Assembly (NCBI GenBank): GCA_024642265.1
Contig: JAHEBL010000002.1
Coordinates: 37,871 to 101,870, forward strand
Direction of reading: 5' to 3'
Length of the DNA stretch: 64,000 bases
DNA from: Haliea sp.
GTDB lineage: Bacteria; Pseudomonadota; Gammaproteobacteria; Pseudomonadales; Halieaceae
In this document: piece by piece, positions 1-9,369 of the stretch
Layout of the letters: every line of letters begins with the position of its first letter
Numbering within the stretch: position 1 is the stretch's first letter
Position numbers and translations under genes: made by a program
Notes under the pieces: generated by a model
Told to the model about the DNA's origin: nothing
Seen by the model: only the letters and a program-made list of their open reading frames with translations
Database searches by the model: none

Positions 1-1360
1 CCTCCAGTTCAGCCAGTGCGCCCTCGAGATAATCGAGCAGGCGCTGCATTTTCGGCACGCTCTTGCGGCAGGCGATCAGGCCAAAATCGACAAAATCATG
101 GCGGCTGACCACGGTGATATTCAGCGCACCGCTGTCGATATTGAGCGAAATCGGATAAAGCCCGGTCAGCCTGGCACCCTGCCAGTACATGGTTTTGCGG
201 GGTCCGGGAACATGGGAGATCACCACGTTGCCCAGCGCATTGTCCTTGCCCAGCCCGATCATGGAACCCAGGTGCCCGGGAATCATGATCGCTGCGGTGT
301 AGGCCATCACCTGTCCCGCGGATAGCCGTTCCAGCCGCTCCTTGTTGTAATCCATGCCGCTCTTGATGGCGCGCAGGCGCTCCCCGGGTTCCCGGATATC
401 CGTGGCCAGGGTGGTCATGGTAAACGCCACTTCGTTGCCCGCGTCACTGCCCGGGCGACGCACCGACACAGGTACCGCGCCCGTCATGGACCGCTCCGGC
501 AATTCACCCAGTTCCGCCAGGTACTGCCGCAGCGCGCCACCACACATGGCGAGCACAACGTCGTTCAGTGTGGCGTCATAGGCCTCGGCCACCTTGCGCA
601 TCCGCGCGGTGGCATAGGACTGGCCGGCAAAGCGTCGGGTGGCGCTGACTTTCTGGTTGAAAATGGTCTTCGGTGCCTGCCCGAACATGGCCAGGTCGGG
701 ATTTCCGGACCTGAAGTCACTCCAGGTACCGAACAGCTCGCGCACAACCGGTACAATCGAGTTCAGGCCTTCACCGGCCAGTCTCGCCAGCGCCGGCAGG
801 GTATCCCTGGCCGGGTTTGGCACGGGCAGGGACTGCGCCCCGGACTTTGATGTTTCCACCTCCCAGGGCGGGGGCAGTTTCTTCGACTCGGCGGCGCTGC
901 TGGACATGGACTTCAGCAGCAGGCGCATGCCGGCCAAGCCGTCAACCAGCGAGTGGTGTATTTTCATATAGACGGCAATACGCCCGTCCTCCAGCCCGGA
1001 AATCAGATGCATACGCCACAGGGGGTACTCCCGGTCCAGATGGCTGCTGTGCACCCTCGACACCATCTCGAGCAGCTCCCGGATACGCCCCGGGTGGGGC
1101 AATGAGGTGTGCGCGAAGTGCTGGTCCAGGTCGAAATCCAGGTCCTCTTCCCAGTAGTGCAGGCCCCTGCGTTCAATCAGCCGGCGATTGAACGGCGCTG
1201 CGGCCCTGGTTGACTGGCGCAATCGCGCGGCCAGTTGCTCGGCAAAATGTTTGCCCGCCCTGGGTGGCGGCTCGAACAGCATCAGTATACCGATGTGCAG
1301 CGGGGTCCTCCTGCTCTCGAGTCGCAGGAAGGCGTCATCAAGAAGACCTAGCTTTTTCAT
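1..1360 (-). CDS. Wax ester synthase/diacylglycerol acyltransferase (WS/DGAT), cut by the window edge
   Basis: This protein transfers an acyl group from acyl-CoA to a fatty alcohol or diacylglycerol to make storage wax esters or triacylglycerol. It starts at ATG 1358-1360 (MKKLGLLDDAFLRLESR) and 453 codons are visible before the left edge removes the C terminus. The catalytic HHxxxDG motif is present as HHSLVDG near residue 135. A PLW motif lies just before it (EYPLWRMHLI), and an NDVVLAMCGGALR stretch follows near residue 270, all typical of the family. It is separated by about 190 bp from the GMC gene upstream on the same strand. A second, diverged WS/DGAT lies at 32474-34000. Family assignment is firm; substrate preference cannot be read. 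Confidence 0.93.
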   Translation of the reverse strand, partial: MKKLGLLDDAFLRLESRRTPLHIGILMLFEPPPRAGKHFAEQLAARLRQSTRAAAPFNRRLIERRGLHYWEEDLDFDLDQHFAHTSLPHPGRIRELLEMVSRVHSSHLDREYPLWRMHLISGLEDGRIAVYMKIHHSLVDGLAGMRLLLKSMSSSAAESKKLPPPWEVETSKSGAQSLPVPNPARDTLPALARLAGEGLNSIVPVVRELFGTWSDFRSGNPDLAMFGQAPKTIFNQKVSATRRFAGQSYATARMRKVAEAYDATLNDVVLAMCGGALRQYLAELGELPERSMTGAVPVSVRRPGSDAGNEVAFTMTTLATDIREPGERLRAIKSGMDYNKERLERLSAGQVMAYTAAIMIPGHLGSMIGLGKDNALGNVVISHVPGPRKTMYWQGARLTGLYPISLNIDSGALNITVVSRHDFVDFGLIACRKSVPKMQRLLDYLEGALAELE

Positions 1361-1550
1361 TTTATCGCTATACCTGTCGTCACTAGTGCGGGGGGCCGGG
1401 CAGCGTAGCCGGGATCGGGAAAGACTAAGCCGAACGAAGCATCAGGGTCGTCACAGTATTGCGAGGTATCTGAAAGCGGTCAACCGTTACACCGGTAATA
1501 TATGGCGCAGCGGCAGACTCTCAAGTCCCGGGTTTACCGATAACTCCAGC

Positions 1551-3263
1551 TCAGATACTGCCGGCCCTGAGCTGTTCCACCGCGTAGTCACACGCGCGGG
1601 CGGTGAACGCCATATAGGTCAGTGACGGATTTACACAGGACGACGAGGTCATGAAGGACCCGTCGGTCACGAACAGGTTGGGCACATCGTGGGCCTGGTT
1701 CCAGCGGTTGAGCACCGCCTGCCCAGGATCGTCGCCCATGCGGGCTGTACCCATTTCATGAATGCCCTCGCCGGGCACCGACAACGCTTCGGTGCTGCCC
1801 ATGGGGATGGCAAATGCCGCCCCGGCCGCCTTGACGATACGCTGGGCCTGCGCCTGCATATCCCGGGCCATGGCGTACTCGTTATCGCTCCACTGGAAAT
1901 CGAAGGCCACCTGGGGAATACCGAAACGGTCCTTTTTCGCCTTGCTCAGGTAGAGCCGGTTATTGGCGTTGGGCAGGCATTCACCGAAGCCTGCCACATA
2001 CCAGGTCCAGGCAGCTGCCGGCTTGCGCAGTTTATCCTTGAGGGCCGCGCCAAATCCGCGTGAGTTGAACTGCATCATCCAGTCGCCGCGCATCGTCATG
2101 GTCTGGTAACCATAGCCGCGGACAAAATCCAACTCACTGCTCTGTTCACCCACGTTGCGGAACCGGGGTATATACAGGCCGGTGGGGCGATTGCCGTAAT
2201 AGTAGGAATCGGCGTCATCAGTAAACATGCCCACCGCACCAATTCGAAGAAAATGATCCATCAGGTAATGGCCCAGGACACCGCTGCGATTGGCCAGTCC
2301 GTCGGGAAAGGCACCGGAAGCGGAGTTGAGCAATATCTGGGTGCTGGCGACGGTGGAGGCGCACAGAAACACCAGCCTCCCGGAGTAACTGCGGCGCTTC
2401 CCGCTCTGGCCGTCAATCACATGGACCTTGCTGATCTTTCCCTGCGCATCATCGTACTCCAGGCGATCTACCACCTGGTTGGCTTTCAGCGTCAGCCTGC
2501 CAGTGGCTCTGGCCGCCGGCAGCGTGGAACTCTGGGAGCTGAAGTAACTCCCGGTCGAACAGCCCCGCTCGCAGGGACCGCAGTAGTGGCAGGCAGATCG
2601 CCCCGGCAGGTCCTCGGTCAGAATCGCGGTGCGCGCATTGGTCAGGGTGATTTCGGGAACGGCTTTTACCAGGCGATCCTTGATAGTGTGCTCCAGGCCA
2701 TACCACTCCATGGGCTTCTGGAAATCACCGTCCGGAAGTTGTGGCAGCCCCTCTTTCCTGCCGTTGACGCCGATGAATTTCTCCACGTGGCTGTACCACG
2801 GCGCGATCTCGTCATAGCTCACCGGCCAGGGCAGGCCGCGGCCATCGGCCTTGTTGGCATTGAAATCCTGTTCGCTCCAGCGATAGGTCTGGCGCCCCCA
2901 CATCAGTGATTTGCCGCCCACCGCCGCGCCCCGATACCAGCTGAAAGGCCTGCCTTCATCCATCGCGTAGGGGTTTTCGCTGTCGTTGTTCCAGAACTGT
3001 CGATTCGCAGAACTGAACGCGTAGGACGTGCTCTGCACCTCGTAATCCCTGGCGTTGCGATCGCGTTCGGGCTTGCCCTGATAGGGCAGCTTCCAACTCG
3101 GCGCGTGTTCACCCAGATAACCGGTGCCGTGGGGCAGGTCGCGACCGCGCTCCAGCACGAGCACCGTCAGGCCTCGCTCAGTCAACTCCTTTGCTGCCCA
3201 GCCGCCGCTGATTCCGGACCCGATAACGATCGCATCGAAATCGTAGTGTTGATCAGACCCCAT
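1551..3263 (-). CDS. GMC-family FAD dehydrogenase, glucoside 3-dehydrogenase-type catalytic subunit
   Basis: This 570-aa flavoprotein probably oxidises a secondary alcohol, for example C3 of a glucoside, and passes electrons on instead of using oxygen. The N terminus carries the FAD-binding GSGISGG motif (residues about 12-18). The C terminus has HEMGTARMG, a GMC active-site His region, and a CVNPSLTYMA motif. A cysteine group ACHYCGPCERGC near residues 222-233 resembles the [3Fe-4S] site of bacterial FAD-glucose dehydrogenases. The gene follows its putative small subunit by 11 bp, with GGAG ahead of the ATG. No cytochrome c subunit gene is adjacent. Glucoside 3-dehydrogenase is inferred from this subunit pairing; oxidation of another sugar or sterol is possible. 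Confidence 0.85.
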   Translation of the reverse strand: MGSDQHYDFDAIVIGSGISGGWAAKELTERGLTVLVLERGRDLPHGTGYLGEHAPSWKLPYQGKPERDRNARDYEVQSTSYAFSSANRQFWNNDSENPYAMDEGRPFSWYRGAAVGGKSLMWGRQTYRWSEQDFNANKADGRGLPWPVSYDEIAPWYSHVEKFIGVNGRKEGLPQLPDGDFQKPMEWYGLEHTIKDRLVKAVPEITLTNARTAILTEDLPGRSACHYCGPCERGCSTGSYFSSQSSTLPAARATGRLTLKANQVVDRLEYDDAQGKISKVHVIDGQSGKRRSYSGRLVFLCASTVASTQILLNSASGAFPDGLANRSGVLGHYLMDHFLRIGAVGMFTDDADSYYYGNRPTGLYIPRFRNVGEQSSELDFVRGYGYQTMTMRGDWMMQFNSRGFGAALKDKLRKPAAAWTWYVAGFGECLPNANNRLYLSKAKKDRFGIPQVAFDFQWSDNEYAMARDMQAQAQRIVKAAGAAFAIPMGSTEALSVPGEGIHEMGTARMGDDPGQAVLNRWNQAHDVPNLFVTDGSFMTSSSCVNPSLTYMAFTARACDYAVEQLRAGSI

Positions 3264-3274
3264 AAGCTGCTCCG

Positions 3275-3901
3275 CTAGCTTATAAACATGTATGGTGCCC
3301 AGGCGCTTTCATCCGGCGCCAGGGGCAGGTTGCCGTCAAATCGCATGGGCATCATATTGGTACGCAGCACCTGGCTGGCACCCACTTCCGAGGTAAAAAA
3401 TCCCCAGATCGTGAGTTCCTTCACCATGCAGATAAACGGCGCATCACTGATAAACGGTCGCCGGATATTGCCCTGGCTATACCAGGGGGAGTCAGCCGCG
3501 GCAGCCTCCATGGTTTCGAGAATGACCAGCTGCTGCTGCGCTTCCAGCAGGTCGAATGACTTGCCATGGTCCTGTGGGATCCGTGTCTCCATATCCGCCA
3601 GCCCGGCACTGAACAGCGCCCGCTCCTGGTCGTTTAGCCAGTCGGCCACCATCAGTTCGATGAAATGGGGCACACCGGCTTCGATGGCACCCGGCGTGTC
3701 GGTTGCGGGAATGGTGGCCTCGGCCATGGCAGCGATGATCTTGCGCTGCTGGTGGCTGAAAAAATCGCTCTTTGCACGGGCGTAGTCGGGCGCCGTCGCC
3801 AGGTAGACCAGTTGCTCATCGGTGAGCGCAAAGCCCAGTTTGCTGGCAGTTGCACCGCTCACCAATAGGGCGGCGCACTGCAGGAGTTCCCGTCGGTTCA
3901 T
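3275..3901 (-). CDS. Gluconate 2-dehydrogenase subunit 3-family small subunit with Tat-like leader
   Basis: This 208-aa protein is the small (hitch-hiker or chaperone) subunit that accompanies a GMC dehydrogenase to the periplasm. The chosen ATG at 3899-3901 has GGAG seven bases upstream and begins MNRRELLQCAALLVSG, a twin-arginine leader followed by a hydrophobic stretch. The reading frame stays open further upstream, but that extension has no ribosome site. The mature part contains an ATIPATDTPGAIEAGVP segment, typical of this family. It directly precedes the GMC gene on the same strand and the two are probably cotranscribed. Confidence 0.83.
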   Translation of the reverse strand: MNRRELLQCAALLVSGATASKLGFALTDEQLVYLATAPDYARAKSDFFSHQQRKIIAAMAEATIPATDTPGAIEAGVPHFIELMVADWLNDQERALFSAGLADMETRIPQDHGKSFDLLEAQQQLVILETMEAAAADSPWYSQGNIRRPFISDAPFICMVKELTIWGFFTSEVGASQVLRTNMMPMRFDGNLPLAPDESAWAPYMFIS

Positions 3902-4016
3902 CTTGTTATCTCCAATCCGCCCGGGCCACAGAGGCCGCTCCCGGATAGTCCTGAAAAGCTGTGTTCTCCCCGAAAAGTGTATCCTATCCAGCTCCGGGCC
4001 AATAACCAGATAACGA

Positions 4017-5003
4017 TTAAGCAGCCTGGCGGGGAGCGGGCCTGTCGGCAGGCCCCGATCGCATCGCGTCAAGTATCCGCGCACAGGCCAGCCCGGTGTG
4101 GAAGTCCGGTCCCGTCTGCTGTCCGGCTTTGACAGCCTCGCAGACTTTCGCCAGCCAACGCTGCTGGGCCTGTTGCACGGGATTGGTATCACTGGCAGCG
4201 GGGAACTGCTGCGGTTCCTGCTGTGGCCGCATCAGGACCAGTCCCACATTGTGCGTCAGCTGGAGGACACCGTCGCTGCCCAGCAGGCAGATCTGCGAGG
4301 GCAGGTCCACCGCGCTGGAGCAGCCCGTATCCAGCGATGAAGTCACACCGCTGCGCAGCTTGAACCAGGCGGTGAAGGCATCTTCGGCAGTGGCAGCGTG
4401 CAGCTGACCATCTACCTCCCCGCGCCCCGGCCGCGCCACGACATCGGTTCTCGGCAGGCAGCTGACGGCGTCGATCTCGCCGAACAGCCAGTGCAGGCTA
4501 TCGACGTGGTGGCTGGCAAATGCGCCAATCCACCCGCCACCCTTGTCCCTTTCGAATAACCAGCCATGCGGTGCCCTGCGACCGCTGGACAGAAACATGC
4601 TGCAGGAAAAGTGCAACGGATTGCCGATAGCACCGTCGTCCAGCAGCTGTTTCAACTGCTCCCGCAGGGGATCGCAGCGAAATTCGAAATTGAGGAAATG
4701 CGGCACGCCCGCTGCGGTTACCAGCTCGAGCATCGCCCGGGCTTCGTCGGCATTCCTGCCGAAGGGTTTGTCGCACAACACCGCGCAGCCGCGGGACACA
4801 GCAAGTTTCACATGTTCCAGATGGAGAAAAGGCGGTGAATGGACGGACACCAGGTCGCAGGGCGCTGCCAGCGCCTGCTCCAGCGCGATGGTGTCGCGCG
4901 CGGAAACGAGCCGGACCTCGCAGCCCAGTGCCTCAAAAGCCGGCGCCACCGTGCGACGCCCGAACCCGGTACCGATCACCACAACTTTCAGGCTTGCACT
5001 CAA
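4017..5003 (-). CDS. Gfo/Idh/MocA-family NAD(P)-dependent oxidoreductase
   Basis: This 328-aa protein belongs to the dinucleotide-binding sugar dehydrogenase family that acts on cyclic polyols, sugars and 3-keto sugars. The nucleotide-binding fold begins VVVIGTGFGRRTV (residues 7-19), and the family signature DKPFGRNADEA lies near residues 98-108. The start is a TTG at 5001-5003 with the strong AAGGAGGAGG ribosome site about nine bases upstream. Proximity to a GMC dehydrogenase of the glucoside 3-dehydrogenase type suggests work on a 3-keto sugar, but that is inference. It sits 29 bp after the TauD-like gene in the same run. Confidence 0.85.
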   Translation of the reverse strand: MSASLKVVVIGTGFGRRTVAPAFEALGCEVRLVSARDTIALEQALAAPCDLVSVHSPPFLHLEHVKLAVSRGCAVLCDKPFGRNADEARAMLELVTAAGVPHFLNFEFRCDPLREQLKQLLDDGAIGNPLHFSCSMFLSSGRRAPHGWLFERDKGGGWIGAFASHHVDSLHWLFGEIDAVSCLPRTDVVARPGRGEVDGQLHAATAEDAFTAWFKLRSGVTSSLDTGCSSAVDLPSQICLLGSDGVLQLTHNVGLVLMRPQQEPQQFPAASDTNPVQQAQQRWLAKVCEAVKAGQQTGPDFHTGLACARILDAMRSGPADRPAPRQAA

Positions 5004-5032
5004 AGTGGATCCTCCTCCTTGCCCCGCCAGCG

Positions 5033-5878
5033 TCAGGCGATAGCCTCGTGACCTTTCAGGGTCGTTCTGTGCATGACCCGACCCGCGGCGCTGTCGTAAG
5101 GATAGGAGCGATGCAGCAGTCCCGGATTGTTGAAAATGACCAGGTCACCTTGCTGCCAGTGGTGGCGATAGGTGAACCGGTCCTGGGTACACCAATCCAG
5201 CAGCTCCTGGAGCAGTGCCCTGCCCTCCTCCTCCGGCAGGCCGACGATACTGTCCGCAGTCGCGCCGATCAGCAGCGACGTTCTGCCGTCCTGTTGGTGC
5301 CACACCAGGGGATGTTCCGTCAGGGGAAACACCGCGTCCCATCGCGCATAGTCCTGTTCGGTCGGCCGCTCATAGAGTTTGCGCCCCACCGCGGCGAGAC
5401 AGTGTTTCACGCGCAGGTTTTGCAGTTGCTGCTTGCGCGCCTGCGGCAGGGCCTCGTAAGCGGCAAACAGGCTGGCAAACCCGGTGTCCCCGCCCTCCCG
5501 GGGCGGGTTCTCGCACTTCAGTAGTGTCGCTTTTCCGGGCACCCGGTAAGAGGTGCCGTCCATATGCCAGAAGTCGTTGCCCTTGACGTACTCCAGCTGG
5601 GTCTTGTCGTCCTTGTCCAGGGATATCCGATAGACACCCTTGTTACTGGGCGCGGAGCCATCCGCGGTAGCCCTGACCTCTTCCTTCTCACCCAATGAGC
5701 CGCTGAGGGCGACGATCTGGTCATCATTCAGGTGTAGCTGCGGAAAGACCAGCACGCCGTAGGTGTTCAATGCCGCCAGAATCTGTGCGGGGATGCCCTC
5801 CCCGATCATATCGTCTGCCGCGATGTAAACATTGGCTCCGATACTGGGCGTTATCGGCTCGATGCGGATCACTGTCAT
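5033..5878 (-). CDS. TauD/TfdA-family Fe(II)/2-oxoglutarate dioxygenase
   Basis: This 281-aa enzyme couples 2-oxoglutarate decarboxylation to hydroxylation of a substrate. Relatives desulfonate taurine, cleave alkyl sulfates or ethers, and act on many small molecules. The metal-binding HxD is in FWHMDGTSY near residue 103. The distal histidine and 2-oxoglutarate-binding arginine lie in LLHRSYPYD and RVMHRTTLKG near the C terminus. The length fits the family. It lies 14 bp after the ketopantoate-reductase-like gene and close to a sulfatase, so a role on a sulfated or released intermediate is possible but unproven. Confidence 0.88.
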   Translation of the reverse strand: MTVIRIEPITPSIGANVYIAADDMIGEGIPAQILAALNTYGVLVFPQLHLNDDQIVALSGSLGEKEEVRATADGSAPSNKGVYRISLDKDDKTQLEYVKGNDFWHMDGTSYRVPGKATLLKCENPPREGGDTGFASLFAAYEALPQARKQQLQNLRVKHCLAAVGRKLYERPTEQDYARWDAVFPLTEHPLVWHQQDGRTSLLIGATADSIVGLPEEEGRALLQELLDWCTQDRFTYRHHWQQGDLVIFNNPGLLHRSYPYDSAAGRVMHRTTLKGHEAIA

Positions 5879-5892
5879 AACATTTGTCCTAT

Positions 5893-6930
5893 CTATCCCC
5901 GGGTCCGATGCGCTTCAGCTCTGCGCTGCAGCAGGGAGCGGGTCGCGACCATCGCCTGCCCTGCCCGATCGCCGGCCGCGACACAGTTCTCCAGTATCTG
6001 GACGTTCTGCGCCAGCACCTTGCCACCGTGGTGGCAGCGATTGAAAGCGGTATAACCCATGGGAGTGGCATCGCGGTCGGTGGCCCGCATTTTTTTGGCC
6101 AGGCTGGCATCAGTCAGCAATAGTGACAACAGCTTGCCCGTCAGGCCAAACCGTTTCAGGCGCAGGATCTCGCGCTGGGAACGGCAGCACAGGCGCCACA
6201 ATTCCCCATCGGCCAGCAGGGATTCCGTACCCTGCCAACCGTTGATCGCGCTGGCCAGGATAAAAGGGGAAAACATGCTGGTGGTCGCCTCGTAGATACC
6301 GGCTGGAATCAACTGACAGGTCGATACGCCACTGCGGTCGTAAGCCCGGGCGAACGCCTTTGCGGCGGCGCCGGGTCGGGCAGCCAGTATAAAACCGACA
6401 CGATCGGGAAAGCTGAGATAGGCGATATCCGCACTGTCGTGCGTCCGGGCATATTCAGCGGGCGGCTGCGGTGTATCCGGGCCACCCACCTGGTAGGCGA
6501 ACATTTTCATGGTCCCCTGCAGCAGCCGGCCGCGGTCCAGGCCAGTCGTCCCCTGCACGTGCTCGTACAGGCCAATGCCCACGCCGCAGATCACCAGCTT
6601 AGCGTCGGTGTCGGCCAGCGCCACGCCCAGGGCCTGCAGGGTGGCAACCCCCTGCTCACTGCGGCAGGTGGCGCCGTCGAGGGTCAGCAGTACGTAATCG
6701 AAGGATTGCCCCTGTAACTGCGCGGGATCGGTCAACACGCGACAGGTGTCGAGTTCTTTCACACTGTGATCGTTATAGTGGTAGAGCTTCTGGGGGCGGC
6801 ACAGGGCCTGCTCCCGATGCGGACGCACCAGCAGGCTGATCCGGGCACCGCCAAGTTGCAGGTGATAGGCGCAGGTCAGTCCCAGGGCCCCGGCACCCAC
6901 CACCAGGATATGCGGCTCAGCCAGGCTCAA
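5893..6930 (-). CDS. Ketopantoate reductase-like (ApbA/PanE family) oxidoreductase
   Basis: This 345-aa protein has an N-terminal NAD(P)-binding fold (ILVVGAGALGLTCAYHL, residues 8-24) followed by the all-alpha C-terminal domain of ketopantoate reductases. It starts with TTG at 6928-6930, overlapping the TGA of the sulfatase gene, so the two are translationally coupled. Placement in a catabolic run, rather than beside pantothenate genes, argues that it reduces or oxidises a pathway intermediate and is not a pantothenate enzyme. The substrate is unknown. Confidence 0.78.
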   Translation of the reverse strand: MSLAEPHILVVGAGALGLTCAYHLQLGGARISLLVRPHREQALCRPQKLYHYNDHSVKELDTCRVLTDPAQLQGQSFDYVLLTLDGATCRSEQGVATLQALGVALADTDAKLVICGVGIGLYEHVQGTTGLDRGRLLQGTMKMFAYQVGGPDTPQPPAEYARTHDSADIAYLSFPDRVGFILAARPGAAAKAFARAYDRSGVSTCQLIPAGIYEATTSMFSPFILASAINGWQGTESLLADGELWRLCCRSQREILRLKRFGLTGKLLSLLLTDASLAKKMRATDRDATPMGYTAFNRCHHGGKVLAQNVQILENCVAAGDRAGQAMVATRSLLQRRAEAHRTRG

Positions 6931-9344
6931 TGCTCGCCCCTGGGCGCAACAACGCCCTGCGGCATCCTGACCCGCACCTCGACTTTTTTGATCTCACCGG
7001 TGAAAACACCCTCGTCCCGGTAGGCCTGCGACACCGGCACCCGGGTATCGCGACCGGTATCGAAGGTCTCGCCCAGCCCGGCCATCATCAATGCGCGTTG
7101 CGCGACCGGCCCGCGGGCCACCTGGTTCCCGTCCACCGCAATCGTGATCTCGCCCCCCTTGCCGGTGATAGCAAAATCAAAGCGCAGGGTGTGGCTGCCG
7201 GCGGTCAGCGGCGCGGGGCCCGCCACGCGGGACTGCCCGCCAGGCAGCGGCGACAGCGCCGTGCAGGCCACCGGCACACCGCCCTCCAGATAGAAACTCC
7301 AGCCACCGAACTGGCTGCCAGCCGCGACGATAACGCCGTCGGCGCCGGCTGCGGGAATTTCCACCTCAGCCTCGAGCGTGAAAGGCAGTGAAAAGAGAGG
7401 GGGTGCGGAACCCATGGGTACACTGATGCCTGCGCCCCAGTACACATAAAGCGGTCTCATTGCGCCCAGGGGCCCCGCCGATCCCATTTTCACAGCCCGG
7501 TACATGCCGCCGCTGTTCTGGATGGGGTAGACGTTGTTGCGGCGCGCCTCGGCGTCGAACACGGCCTGCAAGTCCCGCAGGCGCTCCGGTTCACTGGCCG
7601 CCAGGTCATGGGCCTGGCTGAAATCCGAGTGCAGGTCGTACAGCTCCCACTGATAGGTGGAGATATCGCTGCCCGCCCCCGCTTTGCCAATTTCCCAGGG
7701 CATGTTGCGGGGGGTGGTACTGGCCAGCCAGCCGTCGTGGTAGATACCGCGATTACCGTTGATTTCATAATACTGGGTCTGGCGCGGCGACGGCGCCGCT
7801 CCCGCGCTGAAACTGTACACCATGCTGACGCCGTCGATCGCCTGCTGGGTGATACCGTCCACTTCCACCGGCGCTTTTATCCCGGTCACGTCCAGCAGGG
7901 TGGGCATGATATCGATGACGTGGTGATACTGGTCCCGGATTGCACCCTGCGCGGCAATGCGCCGGGGCCAGTACACCACCAGCGGGTTGCGCACTCCACC
8001 CAGGTGTGAGGCGATCTGCTTCACCCAGGGAAAGGGCGTGCTGGTGGCGTAGGCCCAGCCCACCGGGTAACCCTCATAGGTGTCCGGGCCGCCCAGCACG
8101 TCCAGGTTCTCTGCCAGCCACCGGATGTCCATTTCGTGCTCACCGTCACTGGTGGACAGGTGCGCCAGTTCGTTCAGGGTACCCCCGGGGCCGCCCTCAC
8201 CGCTGGCGCCGTTGTCGCCCTCGATAAACATCACCAGGGTATTGTCCGCCAGCCCCATGCGCCGGACCTCGTCCAGCAGGCGGCCGAATTGCGCGTCCTG
8301 GTAGGCGAGCATGGCGGCAAATACTTCCATGAAGCGCGCGTAGACTGTCTTTTCGTCGTCGGACAGGCTGTCCCAGGCCGGGATCTGCTCCGGCCGCGGG
8401 GCCATGTCAACGTCCCCGGGGACGATGCCCATGGCCTTCTGCCGGGCGAGGATGTCATCGCGCAAGGCATCCCAGCCCGCGTCGAACTGGCCGCGAAAGC
8501 GTGCAATCCACTCGGCGGGCGCCTGGTGCGGCGCGTGGGCGGAGCCCGGCGCGTAGTAAATGAAAAAGGGCCTGTCCGGCGCGGCCGCCCGCTGGTTGTG
8601 CAGCCAGTTGATGGCGCGGTCGGCCAGGTCCCGGTCCAGGATGTAGTCGGGGTCCTTGCCCGATGGGTACACCGGCCGTGTGTTCTCGTACAGGGCCGGC
8701 CGGAACTGGTCACTGTCACCGCCGACAAAGCCGTAGAAGTAATCGAAGCCGCGGCCGGTGGGCCACTGGTCGAAGGGTCCGGCCACCGAGCGCTGCTCGT
8801 TGGGCACGTTGTGGTCCTTGCCGAACATGGCGGTGCTGTAGCCGTTGTCGCGCAGGATGCGGGCGATGGTGGCCGCGCTGGGTGGGATAGTCGAGGTGTA
8901 GCCGGGGTACGGTGAGACCATTTCCACCACCGCGCCCGCACCCACCGCATGGTGATTGCGGCCGGTCAACAGGGCAGCGCGGGTGGGCGAGCAGACCCCG
9001 GTGGTGTGGAAGCGGTTGTAGCGCAGGCCCTGCTGTGCCAGCCGGTCCAGGTTGGGGGTTGGCACCGGTCCGCCGAAGGTGCTGGCGGCGGCAAAGCCGA
9101 CATCGTCGGTCATCACCAGCAGAATATTGGGTGCCTCCCCGGGCGCTTTTATCCGGACCGGCAGAACCGCCGTTGACTCCGCCTCGGTGGGACCCAACTG
9201 GCCCGGGAAAGGCAGCGGCGGTCGCGGCAAGACGCTGCCGTCCTGCGGAGCCGCCGGCTGCGCCCCGGCGAGGGACGCCAGCGACAGCAGCAATGCCCCC
9301 AGCCAGGCGATAGTTGCACCAGTTGCAACTCTTTGCATAGGCAT
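6927..9344 (-). CDS. Exported arylsulfatase-type sulfatase (formylglycine class)
   Basis: This 805-aa enzyme should hydrolyse a sulfate ester in the periplasm. The start at 9342-9344 (MPMQRVATGATIAW) has AGGAGA eight bases upstream; a longer open frame to 9434 would run into the neighbouring gene. Residues 1-30 form a signal peptide ending near LAGAQPA. The key CSPTRAALLTGR motif starts at Cys118, the residue converted to formylglycine in this class. Metal-site residues appear in MTDDVGFAAAS near residue 78. The C-terminal third adds a beta-rich domain seen in large arylsulfatases. No formylglycine-generating enzyme is encoded in the window. The natural substrate is not identifiable. Confidence 0.93.
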   Translation of the reverse strand: MPMQRVATGATIAWLGALLLSLASLAGAQPAAPQDGSVLPRPPLPFPGQLGPTEAESTAVLPVRIKAPGEAPNILLVMTDDVGFAAASTFGGPVPTPNLDRLAQQGLRYNRFHTTGVCSPTRAALLTGRNHHAVGAGAVVEMVSPYPGYTSTIPPSAATIARILRDNGYSTAMFGKDHNVPNEQRSVAGPFDQWPTGRGFDYFYGFVGGDSDQFRPALYENTRPVYPSGKDPDYILDRDLADRAINWLHNQRAAAPDRPFFIYYAPGSAHAPHQAPAEWIARFRGQFDAGWDALRDDILARQKAMGIVPGDVDMAPRPEQIPAWDSLSDDEKTVYARFMEVFAAMLAYQDAQFGRLLDEVRRMGLADNTLVMFIEGDNGASGEGGPGGTLNELAHLSTSDGEHEMDIRWLAENLDVLGGPDTYEGYPVGWAYATSTPFPWVKQIASHLGGVRNPLVVYWPRRIAAQGAIRDQYHHVIDIMPTLLDVTGIKAPVEVDGITQQAIDGVSMVYSFSAGAAPSPRQTQYYEINGNRGIYHDGWLASTTPRNMPWEIGKAGAGSDISTYQWELYDLHSDFSQAHDLAASEPERLRDLQAVFDAEARRNNVYPIQNSGGMYRAVKMGSAGPLGAMRPLYVYWGAGISVPMGSAPPLFSLPFTLEAEVEIPAAGADGVIVAAGSQFGGWSFYLEGGVPVACTALSPLPGGQSRVAGPAPLTAGSHTLRFDFAITGKGGEITIAVDGNQVARGPVAQRALMMAGLGETFDTGRDTRVPVSQAYRDEGVFTGEIKKVEVRVRMPQGVVAPRGEH

Positions 9345-9369
9345 TGGCAGCGTCTCCTGTTGCTGGAAA

